DNA of 34,881 nucleotides, taken from assembly GCA_947476875.1 (NCBI GenBank), contig CANJSG010000015.1, positions 1 to 34,881 of the forward strand, written 5' to 3'. Of the stretch, positions 32,700-34,881 are shown piece by piece (positions within the stretch are counted from its first letter, which is position 1; every line of letters starts with the position of its first letter). Under the pieces are notes generated by a model. It worked only from the letters and a program-made list of their open reading frames with translations, was not told where the DNA came from and made no database searches. The position numbers and the translations under genes are program-made. This DNA is from Verrucomicrobiota bacterium (GTDB taxonomy: Bacteria; Verrucomicrobiota; Verrucomicrobiia; Limisphaerales; CANJSG01).

Positions 32700-33992
32700 A
32701 TGTCCATTCGGCTGGCCGGCATCCTTTCACTGATGCTCAACGTCGTCCTAGCGGCGGCCTGGCTGAATCTCCGTTCGACCAGATCTCCAGCGAATTCGGC
32801 CCTCTCACCCGATCGCAGCCGCCAGACAAAAAGTTCCAGCCTCCAGCCGCGATCCAGCCCTCCTCCTGAGCCCAGAATCCCCTCCCCTGTCAGATCAGAC
32901 CCGGTTCCCCCATGGCGGCGCATTGAGTCCGAGGATTTCCCCACTTTTATTGCCAATCTTCGCCGAGTCGGATGCCCCGAACGCACCGTTCGCGATATCG
33001 TCGCGGACGAGATTCAGCGACTCTTCGACGCTCGGCGTTCTAACCTTCCCCGCGTCGACTCCTTCTGGTGGACAGCGGACGAGCGCTATGCGGACGAACG
33101 CCGGAGGGAAATCGCGAGTGCCCGCCTTGAACTGGAACAACGCAGCGTGCTGAAAGCCCTTCTCGGTGTTGAAGGCACTTGGCCGCAAGCCGCCTCCGAC
33201 AAGTATGAGTGGGCGATCTACTGCTGGGGCACGGCCATTCCAAACCTCGAATCGGTCGAGAATGCGTGTTGGATTCTTGATTCGGCCAAGTTCCAGCGTC
33301 GCTACTTCATGGCAGAAGTTGGGCAACCTCTGAAGCTATCGGAGATCGCCCGCCTAAAAGAAATGCGTGAAGAAACACTCCGCCAGGCGGAAGCCGCTGT
33401 TGGGCAGCAAAGGGCCGTTGAACTCCTCCAACTCGCCAGCCTTCGCCAGCTTATACCGGACGGCGCCAATTCAGCAGGGGTCGGAGCGACGGGCGTCACC
33501 TCAGAAGACCTCCGGCGGATCGCTTTGGTGCTGCCGCGCGACCTCACGGCCTTCAACGAAATCATCGGCTATTCTGAAGTGTCAAAGTTCGAACGGTTCA
33601 TCGCCGGACTGCCACCAGAACCCTCTGCGGATGAAAGGATGGAAGCGCTGACTCCGCTGGTCACCAAGGCCCTCGGCCCGCGCCGAGCCGCGCAATTGAC
33701 GCGGCTTTTCGACGAACACTGGGACGATTCGGTCCGTTTCACGCAATCCCATGAACTCCCGCAGCGCATGGCCGAGGCCCTCAGCGACGTGAAGCACATC
33801 GGCTTCGACGAATCCAAACGCCTCCGGGACTCGCAGGATTTGGAGCCCGCCGATGAAGACGAACAACTCAAAGCCATAAGCCAGTCCACCGTGGCGGCCG
33901 TCCAGCAACTTCTCCCCGACAAGGCCTTCAAGGAATACCTCCAGCAGCATGGCCAGTGGATCACCAACATGGCGAAAGGGCTGAAGCCATGA
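32700..33992 (+). CDS. Membrane-anchored protein of unknown function, GCP-motif paralogue 1
   Basis: 430 residues from ATG 32700. One N-terminal membrane helix (LAGILSLMLNVVLAAAWLNL) is followed by a Ser/Pro/Arg-rich low-complexity linker (about 30-75) and then a helical, charged domain. The segment FPTFIANLRRVGCPERTVRD (residues about 85-105) is shared with the next gene. Many long amphipathic helices with Arg/Glu/Gln follow. No enzyme motif was seen. It starts after the rpsI terminator, and its last codon overlaps the next gene by 4 bp (ATGA). I do not recognise a named family; similar layouts occur in verrucomicrobial genomes. Confidence 0.75.
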   Translation: MSIRLAGILSLMLNVVLAAAWLNLRSTRSPANSALSPDRSRQTKSSSLQPRSSPPPEPRIPSPVRSDPVPPWRRIESEDFPTFIANLRRVGCPERTVRDIVADEIQRLFDARRSNLPRVDSFWWTADERYADERRREIASARLELEQRSVLKALLGVEGTWPQAASDKYEWAIYCWGTAIPNLESVENACWILDSAKFQRRYFMAEVGQPLKLSEIARLKEMREETLRQAEAAVGQQRAVELLQLASLRQLIPDGANSAGVGATGVTSEDLRRIALVLPRDLTAFNEIIGYSEVSKFERFIAGLPPEPSADERMEALTPLVTKALGPRRAAQLTRLFDEHWDDSVRFTQSHELPQRMAEALSDVKHIGFDESKRLRDSQDLEPADEDEQLKAISQSTVAAVQQLLPDKAFKEYLQQHGQWITNMAKGLKP

Positions 33993-34881
33993 ACCTTCGG
34001 GGTTGGAGGCTCTTCACCGTGCTGACGCTCGGGGCGAACATCGTCTTCGCCATCCTGGTCGGTCTCGAACTGGCTCACCGCGAATCTGCCCAGATCGTGA
34101 TGCCGACGGCGAAGTCCAAGATTCCGGGGCTTCGCGACAAACCGATCACTCTTCCACCGCGGCCGCGCGCTCAGGTCGAAACACCCACGACCAACTGGCC
34201 ACCGTTCCGCTGGACCTCCGTCCAGTCCCCCAACTACTCCAACTACGTCGCGAACCTCCGCATGATCGGCTGCCCCTCTGACACCATCGAAGCGATTATC
34301 CGCGGTGCCACCTGGATCGAGTTGGCCACCTTCATCCACGCCCATGCGACTGAGAAACATCCCCTGCTCTGGGACTGCCTGACCGGAAGCACCAACGCCC
34401 AGGCCCAACTGGAGCTCGCGGTAAAGCCCATCGAAGAAGCCGACAACCGTCGCCACGCTCTGCTGTCAGATCTTTTCCACGAGCCCGCGTTGTCAGTGGA
34501 AAAGCAGCGCAGCACCCGGCTTAAACAACAGCAAGCGGACCTCCAAACGGGCCCCTACGCGCACCTTTCACCGGTGACGCTCTCCCGGATCGCCGCGATC
34601 GACCTAGGCATCGCCGACCGGCGGGCGGAGATACAGACCAACACCCCGCCGAATCGCAGGGGCGTGGAATTGACCGCACTCGCCGCCGAACGTGAATTCG
34701 CCATGACGAACCTCCTCAGCACTTCCGAGTTGAAGGAATCCCAACTCCGCTCATTTCGAGAACTTCAGGAAGGGGGTCAATCGCTGCGAGGACTCGCCAT
34801 CATCGCCTCCAACTCGGCCGACTATTCGTCTCTGGTTGCCTCCTTCACGAACCAAACCGCCTTCGCGCAGGCTTTGGGAAC
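33989..34881 (+). CDS. Membrane-anchored protein of unknown function, GCP-motif paralogue 2 (partial)
   Basis: The ATG at 33989 overlaps the previous stop (ATGA), and the frame stays open to the window end: 297 codons are visible and the C terminus is missing. One N-terminal membrane helix (LFTVLTLGANIVFAILVGLE) is followed by a Pro-rich linker and NYSNYVANLRMIGCPSDTIE, aligned with paralogue 1 (ANLR-x-[VI]-GCP-x2-T). After that come long Gln/Glu/Arg-rich helices. The coupling and shared layout mark a tandem duplication. Function is unknown. Confidence 0.75.
   Translation, partial: MNLRGWRLFTVLTLGANIVFAILVGLELAHRESAQIVMPTAKSKIPGLRDKPITLPPRPRAQVETPTTNWPPFRWTSVQSPNYSNYVANLRMIGCPSDTIEAIIRGATWIELATFIHAHATEKHPLLWDCLTGSTNAQAQLELAVKPIEEADNRRHALLSDLFHEPALSVEKQRSTRLKQQQADLQTGPYAHLSPVTLSRIAAIDLGIADRRAEIQTNTPPNRRGVELTALAAEREFAMTNLLSTSELKESQLRSFRELQEGGQSLRGLAIIASNSADYSSLVASFTNQTAFAQALG

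Overview
The window looks like a chromosomal segment of a GC-rich PVC-superphylum bacterium, most likely Verrucomicrobiota (a Pedosphaera/Limisphaerales-type lineage). This is inferred from gene content only: prepilin-like proteins with an H-X9-DG signature, several CRTAC1/FG-GAP (ASPIC/UnbV) proteins, S1 sulfatases, an Ig-domain secreted protein, membrane-anchored lineage-type hypothetical proteins, weak Shine-Dalgarno usage and large GC-rich palindromic repeats.

Layout. (1) 1-5558, + strand: a metal-efflux block with the end of an RND adaptor, a CusA/CzcA-like RND pump, an RcnA-like Ni/Co exporter carrying an extra domain, and a small His/Cys periplasmic protein. (2) 5657-7440: an intact S1 sulfatase followed by the 5' stub of a second one. 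(3) About 7430-10540: a visibly AT-richer block with two secreted or membrane-anchored proteins of unknown function on the - strand and a small coiled-coil protein on +. (4) 10722-22451: a 1198-residue CRTAC1-type protein, a membrane TPR protein, a pseudopilin-like protein, and a - strand series made of a hybrid membrane multiheme cytochrome/TPR protein, a HEAT-like protein and a membrane-anchored CRTAC1 protein. A 573-bp gene-free stretch full of inverted repeats lies inside that series. (5) 22611-29733: secreted enzymes and surface proteins (CE15 esterase, SGNH/GDSL esterase, DUF4345-like membrane protein, outer-membrane barrel, TIM-barrel/Ig/LamG-like protein). (6) 29769-32640: the rpsP-khpA-trmD-rplS operon (no rimM) and the divergent rplM-rpsI operon, each closed by a clear intrinsic terminator. 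(7) 32700-end: two overlapping paralogous membrane-anchored proteins of unknown function.

How it fits together. The sulfatases, CE15 esterase, SGNH esterase and putative glycosidase suit a degrader of complex, sulfated or glucuronate-containing polysaccharides. The multiheme cytochrome has five CXXCH motifs, five membrane helices with paired histidines and TPRs, and is followed on the same strand by a CRTAC1 protein; this may be an uncharacterised periplasmic electron-transfer module.

The most striking sequence-level observation is a nested palindromic element of about 130 bp that sits in frame inside the RND pump gene (1928-2059) and is translated as an extra segment of about 43 residues in a cytoplasmic loop. 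Two other palindromic repeat loci (19084-19580 and 24093-24247) share a GGTAGGG terminus, so the genome probably carries several families of mobile palindromic elements. No rRNA, tRNA, CRISPR array, transposase or integrase was recognised.
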